Of a stretch of DNA of 64,000 nucleotides, positions 52,101-60,334 are shown piece by piece; position 1 is the first letter of the stretch; each line of letters begins with the position of its first letter. The translations under genes were made by a program, and so were the position numbers. The stretch comes from Chitinophaga hostae. Its GTDB lineage: Bacteria; Bacteroidota; Bacteroidia; Chitinophagales; Chitinophagaceae. The stretch spans positions 60,528 to 124,527 of the forward strand of contig NZ_JAGTXB010000027.1 of assembly GCF_018224885.1 (NCBI RefSeq), written 5' to 3'. The notes under the pieces were generated by a model that saw only the letters and a list, made by a program, of their open reading frames with translations, did no database searches and was not told the origin of the DNA.

Positions 52101-52497
52101 GGAATGCGGAGGAATCTTTCGGAGAGGTTCCTTTTGCTGGTTGTGGCTCTTTTTTGGCTTCGTTTGTTTCCTTTCTCAGGTAAATACCATTATCAATATA
52201 CTTCCATGTGATGCCCCTTGTATTGAACAGCTGACCCAATACCTGGTTTAACGGGGCTTCGTTATAACTCACATTTACTTTCTCATTGGTATTTAATTCA
52301 TTTTCACTGTAGTTAAAACGCCGGTGCGTTTGCTTTTCTATTTTTTTCATAATACTTCCCAGTGAAACGTTCCCCGCCAGCAGCGTAACCCGGTCATCAC
52401 TATATCCCTGTGCGGAGGCGTATAAACAAAAACGTAGGAGCATCATCACAAGAAATGACCTGCCGGCGATGGAGCGGATTTTAAAATTTTTACTCAT
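49180..52497 (-). CDS. SusC/RagA-type TonB-dependent receptor with STN domain
   Basis: A 1105-residue outer-membrane receptor from the ATG at 52497 (MSKNFKIRSIAGRS), chosen over the longer open frame to 52560 because a signal-like segment follows it. An STN domain (SLGSIMKKIEKQTHRRFNYS), carboxypeptidase-like domain (LPGATIMIKGTAVGTSA), VVIGYGTTTKRFNTGAVSS, plug (DVLKDADATAIYGSRGANG) and barrel follow. The STN domain and divergent sigma/FecR genes mark it as a signal-transducing receptor. It heads the SusC-SusD-DsbD-alpha-TlpA operon. Confidence 0.94.
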   Translation of the reverse strand: MSKNFKIRSIAGRSFLVMMLLRFCLYASAQGYSDDRVTLLAGNVSLGSIMKKIEKQTHRRFNYSENELNTNEKVNVSYNEAPLNQVLGQLFNTRGITWKYIDNGIYLRKETNEAKKEPQPAKGTSPKDSSAFPLISGKITDEEGNPLPGATIMIKGTAVGTSADAGGRFVLANIPHNAALRFTYTSFESREIVPGDRRSLSVTLKRKIGTLDETVVIGYGTTTKRFNTGAVSSVQANVIAMQPVTDPMMALEGRVPGLYINQVSGIPGANIQVLLRGKNSMANGNNPLYIIDGVPFPATSMTPEALGPTNATGNLVNGGGTSPFNGLNPGDIERIDVLKDADATAIYGSRGANGVILITTKKGRAGKTTFDLNISTGGGKVTNMVSLLNTPQYLEMRHEAFKNDNRNPGKNDYDINGKWDTTRYTDWQKVLIGGTARLTNIQAVVAGGNANTQFSIRGGYSNQTTVFPGDYSDRKASLLFSFAHSSADEKFRTSFSANYVNDKNKMPVYDFTGNILLAPDAPAVYDSLGQLNWENNTFVNPLGPTKANSVATSDNLISNLTLSYELLPGLFAKASFGYNYYATNQAAIQPLSMNAPMYIDYTFLRSNTYGNSNLKSWLAEPQINYIKKMGNGKLDILLGATFQQNTQTSSAYQASDFTSDALITNIMAAKSLLLLEDRYTQYKYNALFGRINYNWKEKYLVNLTARRDGSSRFGPGKQFGNFGAMGIGWIFSEENWIKDHFNLLSFGKIRASYGTTGNDQIPDYQYLSTYSSYVFPYQGLPSISPTRLFNPDYGWERVNKLEFGLETGFLNNRILFNADYYRNRSGNQLVAYPLPTTTGFLSVQYNRPAIVQNTGIELELTTVNIKTEKFNWSTSANISIPHNKLIKYPDIDSSSYGSKYKIGESIYINPYFKYTGVNPETGLYTVLDANNDGTMNDYIISREITQKYYGGLQNTFNLKGFELNVFVQFVNQTGADFLSRIGKVMGGNNRNAPIEAMNRWQQKGDITDIQRFSTGNSKTNAAAGWRNNSDISITDASFIRLKNIVLSYSLPSQWLKKVHLQNARIYAQGQNLFTITNYKGLDPETKNGLVLPPIRMIVGGIQLGL

Positions 52498-52712
52498 AAG
52501 TACTTGTTGAGGATGTTTTAAACATTGTCCGGTTTTTTGAGGGAGAAGATTCACATGCATGTACTTAGAAGGAACGGATAAGGGCAGGAGGTACTATCTG
52601 GAAAACAGGTTTTTAGTGTTAATATAATATGAACAATACCGAAACCTTTTTTTGTTAACGTTCCGTTTACAGTTAAAGAGGGAATATTTATTTGCTTGCA
52701 GCTGATTTAACC

Positions 52713-53258
52713 ATGATCCGTATGCATGAAATAAGCGATGAAGCATTATTTGACCTGGTGAAAACGGGATGCAAAGCGTCATTTTCCTTATTGGTTGACC
52801 GCTACCGGCAGCTGCTGTTTATGGCAGCCAGCCAGCGGTTAGGCTCGGAGGAAGAAGCCCGCGATGCCGTGCAGGAGGTATTTATCTGGCTTTGGCAAAA
52901 AAAGAACAATGTGGAGTTACAATCGTCGTTAAGAAACTATCTTTACGGTGCGATTCGCAATTACTGTCATAATATTATCAGGGCACAGAAAAGTATCAGG
53001 AAACGCCAACAGCAGTACGCCTATGTCAGGGAGATTTTTATCAGTCCAACGGAGTTGGAAAACAAAGAACTGGGAGCTCGCCTTCGCCATGCCATCGATA
53101 ACATTGCCCCCGCCAGCAGGGCTGTATTTGAAATGCAATACCTGGAAGGTATCAGTCAGAAAGAAATCGCCGCCAGAAGAGGCATAGGTTTGCAAACGGT
53201 GAAAAACCAGGTACTCAGCGCGCTGAAAGAACTCCGGAACAACCTGAAGCAACTTTAA
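52713..53258 (+). CDS. ECF RNA polymerase sigma-70 factor (FecI-like)
   Basis: A 181-residue sigma factor from ATG 52713 (MIRMHEISDEAL); ATG 52722 is also possible and the upstream TTG at 52692 is unlikely. Sigma-2 (EEARDAVQEVFIWLWQKK) and sigma-4 (SQKEIAARRGIGLQTVKNQV) are clear. It is divergent from SusC and 65 bp before the FecR gene; expected to drive the SusC operon and possibly the plus-strand Cys-peptide set. Confidence 0.92.
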   Translation: MIRMHEISDEALFDLVKTGCKASFSLLVDRYRQLLFMAASQRLGSEEEARDAVQEVFIWLWQKKNNVELQSSLRNYLYGAIRNYCHNIIRAQKSIRKRQQQYAYVREIFISPTELENKELGARLRHAIDNIAPASRAVFEMQYLEGISQKEIAARRGIGLQTVKNQVLSALKELRNNLKQL

Positions 53259-53323
53259 TTAATAATTTTTTAATCCTGATAGTACCTGTTTATGCTTTTT
53301 GTTCCTTATGCATAGAATTGACT

Positions 53324-54460
53324 ATGAAAACTGATAAAGAATATCTAACCCAATTAGTGCTTTTTGAGATTTCAGGTAAGATCCGGGAAGATGAAAAAGC
53401 GGAGCTCAACAGGATGATCCGGGAGGATCAGGAAGCTGCGGGTCTCTATCGTCAGCTGCATGCTACCTGGCAGGATGATGCTATGCAATCTTCAGCGGTA
53501 AACAACTGGGGCCCTGATGAGATATGGAAGGCCATTCATCAGCGCAAACGCCAGCGAATCATCCATATCAGCTTAAAAGGTTTTGTGGCCTTGTCTGCCA
53601 TGGCTATACTGGGAATTTTTATTATAAAAATTCCTGCTCACCATACGCCGCAGCCCCTTGCGGCAAGTAATCCATCTCATATCAGATTGCAGCTCTCCGG
53701 TGGACAACTGATAGATCTTAGTGATAAAGAAGGCCGGTTACAGGCAGGCAGCGCTACCTTCAATAACAACAATAAACAATTACGCTTTATCGCCGATTCC
53801 GGCCAGTCCCAATATGCTACCATTACGGTACCCGCTGGAAAGGAGTATACTGTGCATCTCCCCGATGGCTCAGCCATACAGCTGAACGCAGCATCACAGT
53901 TATTTTTCCCCATTGCCTTTAAGGGACATGCCAGGGAAATAACGCTTTACGGAGAAGCATATATGAAGATCGCCCCGTCAGCAGATCATCCTTTCCTGGT
54001 ACATCTGCCAGGAGCTACCATACAGGTACTGGGTACGGAATTTAATGTGAACACCTACGATTCAAACCTGGTAAAAGTAGCATTGGTGAATGGCGCCGTG
54101 AAAGTAAATACAGATCACGATACTGCGCTCCTGAAACCAGGTTTCGAATCTGCATTGACCAGGGGAAAAGAAATGAAGATCTATAGATTTGATGAAGAGG
54201 ATGTGCTGGCATGGCGGCAAGGACTTCACCTGTTTCATAATGCATCCGCAGAAGAAGTGGCCCGGCTCATCCATCGTTTTTATGGTATCCCCGTTCAGCT
54301 GGATATAAAACCGGAACATGCAAAAGCATTCACCGGATCTATTAACCGCAACAAGCCAGCCGTGAACTTCCTGGAAGGGCTGAAGTTTGCACAATACATG
54401 GATTACTATTTCGACAAGGACAGTATCCTGCATTTAAGACCCCTGCGTACCGGTGTCTGA
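53324..54460 (+). CDS. FecR family anti-sigma factor
   Basis: A 378-residue regulator from ATG 53324 (MKTDKEYLTQL). A cytoplasmic N-terminal part is followed by one helix (VALSAMAILGIFIIKI), the FecR domain (PAGKEYTVHLPDGSAIQLNA, ALVNGAVKVNTD) and a DUF4974 end (NASAEEVARLIHRFYGI). It should hold the adjacent sigma factor until the SusC receptor signals. Its 3' end overlaps the convergent membrane-protein gene by 27 bp. Confidence 0.92.
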   Translation: MKTDKEYLTQLVLFEISGKIREDEKAELNRMIREDQEAAGLYRQLHATWQDDAMQSSAVNNWGPDEIWKAIHQRKRQRIIHISLKGFVALSAMAILGIFIIKIPAHHTPQPLAASNPSHIRLQLSGGQLIDLSDKEGRLQAGSATFNNNNKQLRFIADSGQSQYATITVPAGKEYTVHLPDGSAIQLNAASQLFFPIAFKGHAREITLYGEAYMKIAPSADHPFLVHLPGATIQVLGTEFNVNTYDSNLVKVALVNGAVKVNTDHDTALLKPGFESALTRGKEMKIYRFDEEDVLAWRQGLHLFHNASAEEVARLIHRFYGIPVQLDIKPEHAKAFTGSINRNKPAVNFLEGLKFAQYMDYYFDKDSILHLRPLRTGV

Positions 54461-55900
54461 GAAAATACCTATTCTTTCTGCCATCATCAGCGAGAAAGAA
54501 AGACAAACAATCATTGGAAACACCTGGTATCTGAACACTATGGGAGAAGCCAGTATGCTGAAGGCACAATTTACCAGCAATAATGAAATAACAAGGAATA
54601 AAGCGTTTGAAAATGCCTGGTCTTTTATCCTGTTGCGCCGGTTTCTAATCCACAGCACCAGTATCCATATAAAAAACAGGTTCGTAATCAGGAAAATGGC
54701 GGGAAATAAAAGCAGGATGGCTCCCTGTATATTCATGGACACTGCTGTTATACGGGTACCCGGATAGTGAAACCATCTTGCAGCGATAGCAGATACTTTC
54801 TTTTCCCCTAAATTATATACTTCGAGTTTTTCCAGTGGAGGTAAACAGTAATTAAACGTATTCGGTAAAAGGAAGTATCTCGTAAATCCAACAGGATGGC
54901 GTGTTATCAAAAATTTGCCATAAGTACCATAAACAGGAGCTACGGCTCCCCAGGAAGAGATGCCGTTGGTTTTATCCCCGGTTACATTCACATTCCGGGC
55001 TAAATACTGTTTTAACGGCGCCGCAGGATATTTAATATAAAATGCGCCATCTCTCGGAGAAACCGTTTTCAACTCTTCCGGTACTAGGCTGAAGTAACTT
55101 TTCACCAACCGGTCAAATTCCCGGCACTCAGCAGGTGGTGGCTCATTCTCCGTAATAAACGGATACATATACAACGCATTATTAGCCATCTGCCAACCGC
55201 CAAATATTGAAAACTGGCGGGTGCCGGTTAATGTATAGGAGCTGTTCCTGGTATGGTTCACAAACAACAGGATCAGTAACAAAGGGAACGCTATGCCGCA
55301 TAATTTCCATACCGGTTTGCGGTGCGATATCACCAATGCCACTGCGCTGATAAGCGGATAGAACATGGCATTGTATCGCAGGGTAAATAGTATGGCTATC
55401 AGTAACGCATGTACGAATACCTGGTAAATACGCGGCCGGTGAATGATCCATAATAGTTGTACCAGCCATAGCAAACTGAGTCCAAGAAATAACGCATCGC
55501 TCGAAATATAATTACCCAGGTATAAAAACAAAGGATTGAAAAAAAGAAAGATGAAAATAATATTGCTCAGTTGGCGTGATGGCGCATAGAAGTAAAGCAG
55601 CGTGAAAAAGAAATACAGTGCGATTGCCTGTCCGAATAGATATTGAAAGGCCACAACGGCAGTATCGGAGTAGGTTAACTGATGAAATAGCCACAGGAAT
55701 TTCGAATAGCCGATTGGCCATATGTTGACATCCAGCCGGTTGGCGGCAGCAAAAATATAACTATACGAGTCGGAAAAAAAGTCCGCAAAAGGATAACATA
55801 GTTTAAAAACAATTAATTGTATTATTGCTGCGAAAACAGCCACCAATAGGTAAATTCGCTGCGGCTTTGATAGTACGAATGAGGGAAAAGTAGCTGACAT
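54434..55900 (-). CDS. Multi-spanning membrane protein, GT-C glycosyltransferase-like
   Basis: A 488-residue inner-membrane protein with about 10-12 helices. An acidic loop after helix 1 (FADFFSDSYSYIFAAAN) resembles the Asp-containing first loop of GT-C lipid-linked sugar transferases, and a periplasmic domain lies between residues ~230 and ~370. It may transfer a lipid-linked sugar, but no signature is decisive and the assignment is tentative. It is a single gene whose last 27 bp overlap the FecR gene on the opposite strand. Confidence 0.75.
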   Translation of the reverse strand: MSATFPSFVLSKPQRIYLLVAVFAAIIQLIVFKLCYPFADFFSDSYSYIFAAANRLDVNIWPIGYSKFLWLFHQLTYSDTAVVAFQYLFGQAIALYFFFTLLYFYAPSRQLSNIIFIFLFFNPLFLYLGNYISSDALFLGLSLLWLVQLLWIIHRPRIYQVFVHALLIAILFTLRYNAMFYPLISAVALVISHRKPVWKLCGIAFPLLLILLFVNHTRNSSYTLTGTRQFSIFGGWQMANNALYMYPFITENEPPPAECREFDRLVKSYFSLVPEELKTVSPRDGAFYIKYPAAPLKQYLARNVNVTGDKTNGISSWGAVAPVYGTYGKFLITRHPVGFTRYFLLPNTFNYCLPPLEKLEVYNLGEKKVSAIAARWFHYPGTRITAVSMNIQGAILLLFPAIFLITNLFFIWILVLWIRNRRNRIKDQAFSNALFLVISLLLVNCAFSILASPIVFRYQVFPMIVCLSFSLMMAERIGIFSDTGTQGS

Positions 55901-55989
55901 ATATGTAGGGTTATTGAATAATTTACTATACCTCTTTCATTTGGATTTATCCATTTTAGCAAATCAACAATTGATAATATTAATTTAAT

Positions 55990-57021
55990 ATGAAGGCTAT
56001 TGCTTTACTGCTGTTCTTTAGCACCGCTGCGTGTGCTCAATCGCCCTGGCCGGCAGAAAAAGCCGGTAAATGGTATGCACAGCAACCCTGGATTACCGGC
56101 GCCAACTTCATCCCTTCCACTGCCGTCAATCAACTTGAAATGTGGCAGGAGCCCACTTTTGATCCCGCTACTATAGCAAGAGAACTGGGGTATGCCGCAG
56201 ATATAGGCTTCAATACCATGCGTGTATACCTGCACCATGTGGCGTGGCAGGAGGATGCCGACGGCTTTAAAAACAGGATAAAGCAATACCTCGCAATAGC
56301 CGACGGGCATAACATCAAAACCATCTTTGTTTTTTTTGACGACTGCTGGAAAGATCAGTATCATGCCGGTGCTCAGCCGGTGCCTGTTCCCGGCGTACAT
56401 AACAGCGGATGGCTGAAAGACCCCGGCAGCGCTATCGATAACAGCCCCGCATTGATGGATACACTCGAATGGTATGTAAAAGATATCCTCACCACGTTTA
56501 AGAACGATGACCGCATCAGCATATGGGATCTCTATAATGAACCCGGGCATTTCGGGCATGGCGATAAAAGCTGGCCGCTGTTAAAAAATGTAGTGGCCTG
56601 GGCCAGAGCAATACAACCGCAGCAACCTGTTACGATAGGCGTATGGAACAAAGACTTCAACAGCTTTAACCAGTTCCAGCTGCAAAACTCTGATGTGGTC
56701 ACGTTTCATAATTACCGGGATACGACTTCGCTGCTATCAGCGATAGATACTTTACAAACATATGGGAAGCCGGTCATTTGTACCGAGTACATGAAACGGC
56801 CCAGTAACAGCACCTTCGTTACCCATCTTCCTATATTCAAAGAGAGAAAAGTAGGCGCTATTAACTGGGGACTGGTAGCAGGCAAAACACAAACCAATTA
56901 TCCGCAGGGCAATAAAGGAGGAGAGGCGGAACCGGTGACCTGGTACCATGACATATTCCATCCGGATGGAACCCCTTTTGACCCCGATGAAACAGACTTT
57001 ATAAAAGCGATGAACCGGTAA
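55990..57021 (+). CDS. GH5-like / clan A glycoside hydrolase
   Basis: A 343-residue exported TIM-barrel hydrolase, often called cellulase-family or 1,4-beta-xylanase-like. The signal peptide is MKAIALLLFFSTAACAQ. Acid/base Glu is seen in WDLYNEPG and the nucleophile Glu in VICTEYMKR, about 105 residues later, the clan-A layout. GANFIPSTAVNQLEMWQ near the start is typical of this Bacteroidota group. The target is a beta-linked polysaccharide, otherwise unspecified. Confidence 0.88.
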   Translation: MKAIALLLFFSTAACAQSPWPAEKAGKWYAQQPWITGANFIPSTAVNQLEMWQEPTFDPATIARELGYAADIGFNTMRVYLHHVAWQEDADGFKNRIKQYLAIADGHNIKTIFVFFDDCWKDQYHAGAQPVPVPGVHNSGWLKDPGSAIDNSPALMDTLEWYVKDILTTFKNDDRISIWDLYNEPGHFGHGDKSWPLLKNVVAWARAIQPQQPVTIGVWNKDFNSFNQFQLQNSDVVTFHNYRDTTSLLSAIDTLQTYGKPVICTEYMKRPSNSTFVTHLPIFKERKVGAINWGLVAGKTQTNYPQGNKGGEAEPVTWYHDIFHPDGTPFDPDETDFIKAMNR

Positions 57022-57069
57022 CGTTATCTTCCCCGCGGAATAATTATCTTCACTATAAATATTCCGCTT

Positions 57070-57669
57070 ATGTTGTCAAACGTTATCGCCGCTTTGAAAA
57101 AAGTGGAACATGGCTTCAAACACATCACGGAAGCCGGCGACAATATCATACAGCAGGCAGGTTTGGATCACCTGAAAACAGCTGCCGCGCTGGTGGGCGG
57201 CGACAGCTACCAGGAGCGGATGCTAGGTACTTATCTCCTGGGACTCTTATCGCCGGAAAGCGGGAAAGCGCTGCAACTGCTAAAAACAAAAGTGGCGGCA
57301 GATGAAAACTGGAGGGTGCAGGAAATGCTGGCCAAGGCCATAGATCATTATTGCGCTGTAACCGGCTATGAGCAAGCGTTGCCGGAAACAGCGCGCTGGC
57401 TGAACGACAGGAATGCTTTTCTTAACCGGGCGGTGGTGGAGGGATTCCGTATCTGGACCAGCCGTCCTTATTTTAAAACGCATCCGGAAGCTGCCATTCA
57501 GCTGATCAGCAGCCAAAGTTCAAAAGAAAGTGAATACCTGCGTAAGTCGGTTGGGAATGCGCTGAGAGATATCCGTAAAAAGCATGGAGAGCTGGTATCG
57601 CGGGAAATTAAAAAGTGGGATCTTTCTGATCCCAGACTGGCATTTGTTTACAAGCTGGTAACGAAGTAA
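57070..57669 (+). CDS. HEAT-repeat protein (DNA-alkylation-repeat-like)
   Basis: A 199-residue all-helical soluble protein with HEAT-type units (SYQERMLGTYLLGLLSPESG, WRVQEMLAKAIDHYC, SKESEYLRKSVGNALRDIRK). The pattern resembles small AlkD-like DNA-alkylation-repeat or general HEAT proteins. No catalytic residue can be asserted. It follows the GH5-like gene by 48 bp and ends at a bidirectional terminator. Confidence 0.75.
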   Translation: MLSNVIAALKKVEHGFKHITEAGDNIIQQAGLDHLKTAAALVGGDSYQERMLGTYLLGLLSPESGKALQLLKTKVAADENWRVQEMLAKAIDHYCAVTGYEQALPETARWLNDRNAFLNRAVVEGFRIWTSRPYFKTHPEAAIQLISSQSSKESEYLRKSVGNALRDIRKKHGELVSREIKKWDLSDPRLAFVYKLVTK

Positions 57670-57674
57670 AATAA

Positions 57675-57715
57675 AACCGGGTCATAAAAGCTGTACAGCT
57701 TTTTATGACCCGGTT
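57675..57715. terminator. Bidirectional terminator (HEAT / thioredoxin genes)
   Basis: A nearly perfect hairpin with ~20-bp arms built of AACCGGGTCATAAAA..AGCTG and its complement (one extra T in the second arm), between the convergent genes ending at 57669 and 57738. Confidence 0.85.
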
Positions 57716-57737
57716 CCTTTCCGAATAGTGTTGTTAA

Positions 57738-58967
57738 CTATTCCCAGTATTTTTCACCCTTCTTCATTTTTTCAAGGGTTGTTTCGTAGTTCTTTTTCTC
57801 ATCGCCGTTGGCTTTGTTCATGGCTTTTTCTTCCCATGCCAGCGCATCTTCTTTTTTGCCGGATTTGTATAACAGGTTAGCATAGGTATCCATGAAAGCC
57901 GGTATTTCCGCATCTTTAAATGAACGTTTACTCCATTCCAGCGCCTGTTCAATGCACTGCATGTCGTTACATTTTTCAAAGATAGTCCAGGCATATTCGT
58001 TCAGTGATTGCGCATCAGCTTTGTGGCCGTATTTTTTCATATAGGCTACAATCGCGGCTACTGCGTTGTTGGCATCCTTTGTATAGCTGAAGTACTGGAC
58101 TTTTGTTTTCATGATCAGTTCTTCCGCGATAGCGGGATATTTAGCAGCAAGACTTTTTTCCAGTGCGGCCCAGTCCGGCGCACTTTTGTCTTTTTTCATC
58201 AGCTGCGGATACACTTCTTCATTGGCTACAATGCCCATTACCTTTTCTTCTGCTTTACCTGCGCCAAGTATTTTATTTACTTTGTCGGCGTGATGCAGGA
58301 ACATATCAAAACCAATATCCTTGCTGCTTTGGGTAAATTTGCTGACGAATTCGAGGTTTACAGGGCTGTAAAGATCTTTCTGCTGGCTCAGGTATAACTT
58401 GGAGATGTCGCTGGCATTACCCTGGTCGTATTTGTCCAGTGCAAGCAGCGCCAGTTTGCGTAAGAAGGCAGTGTCTTTCTGGCCTTTTTTAAATTTGTCG
58501 AGCTGCGTGTAGTATTGCGTGGCCGGCTGCAGTGATGCGGCGCATCTTTCTATAAACTGGTCGGCTTCAGCGCCGCCTACCTGGCGGTCAACGATGTGGC
58601 CATCGGGTGCAAACACCAGGAAAGTAGGGTAGGCGCGGATGCTGTAGTCTTTTTCAATTTGTTTGGCCGCAGCATACCAGCTTTTTACCTCTTCATTGTC
58701 TTTGGGTGTTTGATCCATCTGCACTTTTACGCTGATGTATTTATCGTTCATAAAGTCGCCCACTTTTTCCTGCGGGAAAATATTGGCCGACATAAATTTG
58801 CAGGGGCCGCACCAGGTGGTGAAACAGTCCATGAAAATGTATTTGTTTTCTGCTTTGGCTTTCGCCTGAACAGCTTCCCAGCTGCTGCCGTGCTCAAAAT
58901 GGATTCCTTTATCCTGTGCTGCCGCCATTAAAGGCAACAGGAAGGCGAGGAGAAACAATTTCTTCAT
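57738..58967 (-). CDS. Exported thioredoxin-family protein with long helical C-terminus
   Basis: A 409-residue protein with signal peptide MKKLFLLAFLLPLMAAAQ. The thioredoxin domain (~20-140) has the CGPC site in TTWCGPCKFM and cis-Pro in AYPTFLVFAPDG. The remaining ~260 residues are helical and TPR-like (EYAWTIFEKCNDMQCIEQAL, YANLLYKSGKKEDALAWEEK). It probably acts as a periplasmic thiol reductase with an interaction scaffold. It is a single gene, preceded by a 379-bp gap to the next gene start. Confidence 0.88.
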   Translation of the reverse strand: MKKLFLLAFLLPLMAAAQDKGIHFEHGSSWEAVQAKAKAENKYIFMDCFTTWCGPCKFMSANIFPQEKVGDFMNDKYISVKVQMDQTPKDNEEVKSWYAAAKQIEKDYSIRAYPTFLVFAPDGHIVDRQVGGAEADQFIERCAASLQPATQYYTQLDKFKKGQKDTAFLRKLALLALDKYDQGNASDISKLYLSQQKDLYSPVNLEFVSKFTQSSKDIGFDMFLHHADKVNKILGAGKAEEKVMGIVANEEVYPQLMKKDKSAPDWAALEKSLAAKYPAIAEELIMKTKVQYFSYTKDANNAVAAIVAYMKKYGHKADAQSLNEYAWTIFEKCNDMQCIEQALEWSKRSFKDAEIPAFMDTYANLLYKSGKKEDALAWEEKAMNKANGDEKKNYETTLEKMKKGEKYWE

Positions 58968-59130
58968 AATGGTTCGATTTGCGTTTTTGATTTGTTGGGT
59001 TTGATTGGTAGACGCTAATTTAACGTAGTTCCGGAAGAAAACGGGCGGCAGTGAGAATTTATTTCACAAGATAATTTTGGAAGATAGCAGCGGCAGAAAG
59101 GGCTCACCAAAAAATTGGCCAGCCCGGGTT

Positions 59131-59165
59131 GTAACAGATTAATTGTAACAGATTAATCGTAACAG
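59131..59165. repeat. 14-bp tandem repeat, 2.5 copies
   Basis: GTAACAGATTAATT (59131-59144), GTAACAGATTAATC (59145-59158) and a partial GTAACAG (59159-59165) lie in the 379-bp space between the minus-strand thioredoxin gene and the plus-strand AraC gene (58968-59346). The rest of that space shows no gene. The iterated motif may be a binding site for the AraC regulator or another protein. Confidence 0.6.
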
Positions 59166-59346
59166 TTTTTGATTTATCCAGGTGGATGTTATTGTGGTAA
59201 GATGGTTTCCGTTTCTTCTGTGGCCTCAATATGCTAAACAATATCCGGCTGCCGCTTAAATATTGTATTTTTCTATAGCACATTTGTACCTGTTTTTCGA
59301 CGATTACCGAAATAGTGGTAAATTGTTAGCTGTTAAAAGTTCCGCT

Positions 59347-60273
59347 ATGCCGGTAAAACATTATGTGCAGCCGATAGACCTAACACATCCCAAATACCTG
59401 CAAAGACTGGTAGAGAACCGTCGTGTATTCAATTCCAATAATTGTGAGTTAAATGTTTTTGAAAGCTATCAGCAGGCTTACCGGGTGCCTTTAACTTTTG
59501 GCGACTTTGTGATTACCAGTATGGTGCAGGGAAAGAAGATCATGCACCTGCAGGACCAGCCGGCTTTTGAATACCAGCCTGGCGAAACGGTGATTGTACC
59601 GGCCAATGATACAATGATCATTGATTTCCCGGAGGCGAGTGCCCTTAACCCTACGCAATGTATTGCCTTATCAGTGGATGAAACCTATATCAGGAACACG
59701 CTGCAATACCTGAAGGAATACTACAATTGCGAGCCCACCGAGATGAATGAGTGGCGGCTGCAATTTAATAAACATCATTTTGCCAACGATGCAGATGTAA
59801 CGGAGCTGATTAATAAGCTGATCCGCATTTGCCGTAGCCCGGACCGGGGCCGGGATATTTATGCCGACCTGAACATGAAGGAGCTGCTGATCCGTATCCT
59901 GCAAAGCCAGCATTTGCAGCTGATTGCGGATGAAAGGGATACCAACAGTAACAACAGCCGCTTTCACTTTGTGCTGCATTATATCCATGAACACCTGACG
60001 GAGAATATCCCTATCGATGCCCTTTGCCGGAGAGCCTACCTGAGCAGGAACATATTTTTTAAGTGGTTTAAGGAGCAGTTTGGGATTACGCCGCTGCAGT
60101 ATATCAACAGGGAGCGGCTAAAGCTGGCCAAGCAATTGCTCGCCGACCGCAAAAATACCGTTGGCCAGGTGGCCTTACAATGTGGCTTTAACGATACCAA
60201 CTATTTTATCCGGCTGTTCAGAAGCGCGGAAGGGATCACTCCCGGTACTTACCAGTTACTTTGTTTTAAATAG
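59347..60273 (+). CDS. AraC-family regulator (AraC_N type)
   Basis: A 308-residue regulator from ATG 59347 (MPVKHYVQPIDL); the longer open frame to 59263 begins at TTG and is unlikely. The N-terminal domain has GDFVITSMVQGKKIMHLQDQ and PGETVIVPANDTMIIDFPEA, as in the AraC_N (PF06719-like) group. The C-terminal helices are PIDALCRRAYLSRNIFFKWF and VGQVALQCGFNDTNYFIRLF. It is convergent with the aldo/keto reductase, a gene often controlled by such regulators. Confidence 0.88.
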   Translation: MPVKHYVQPIDLTHPKYLQRLVENRRVFNSNNCELNVFESYQQAYRVPLTFGDFVITSMVQGKKIMHLQDQPAFEYQPGETVIVPANDTMIIDFPEASALNPTQCIALSVDETYIRNTLQYLKEYYNCEPTEMNEWRLQFNKHHFANDADVTELINKLIRICRSPDRGRDIYADLNMKELLIRILQSQHLQLIADERDTNSNNSRFHFVLHYIHEHLTENIPIDALCRRAYLSRNIFFKWFKEQFGITPLQYINRERLKLAKQLLADRKNTVGQVALQCGFNDTNYFIRLFRSAEGITPGTYQLLCFK

Positions 60274-60334
60274 ACTTTGTTTACCCGAATTTTCCGATCC
60301 GGATGGTGCCGGACCGGAAAACGGTGCATATAAC

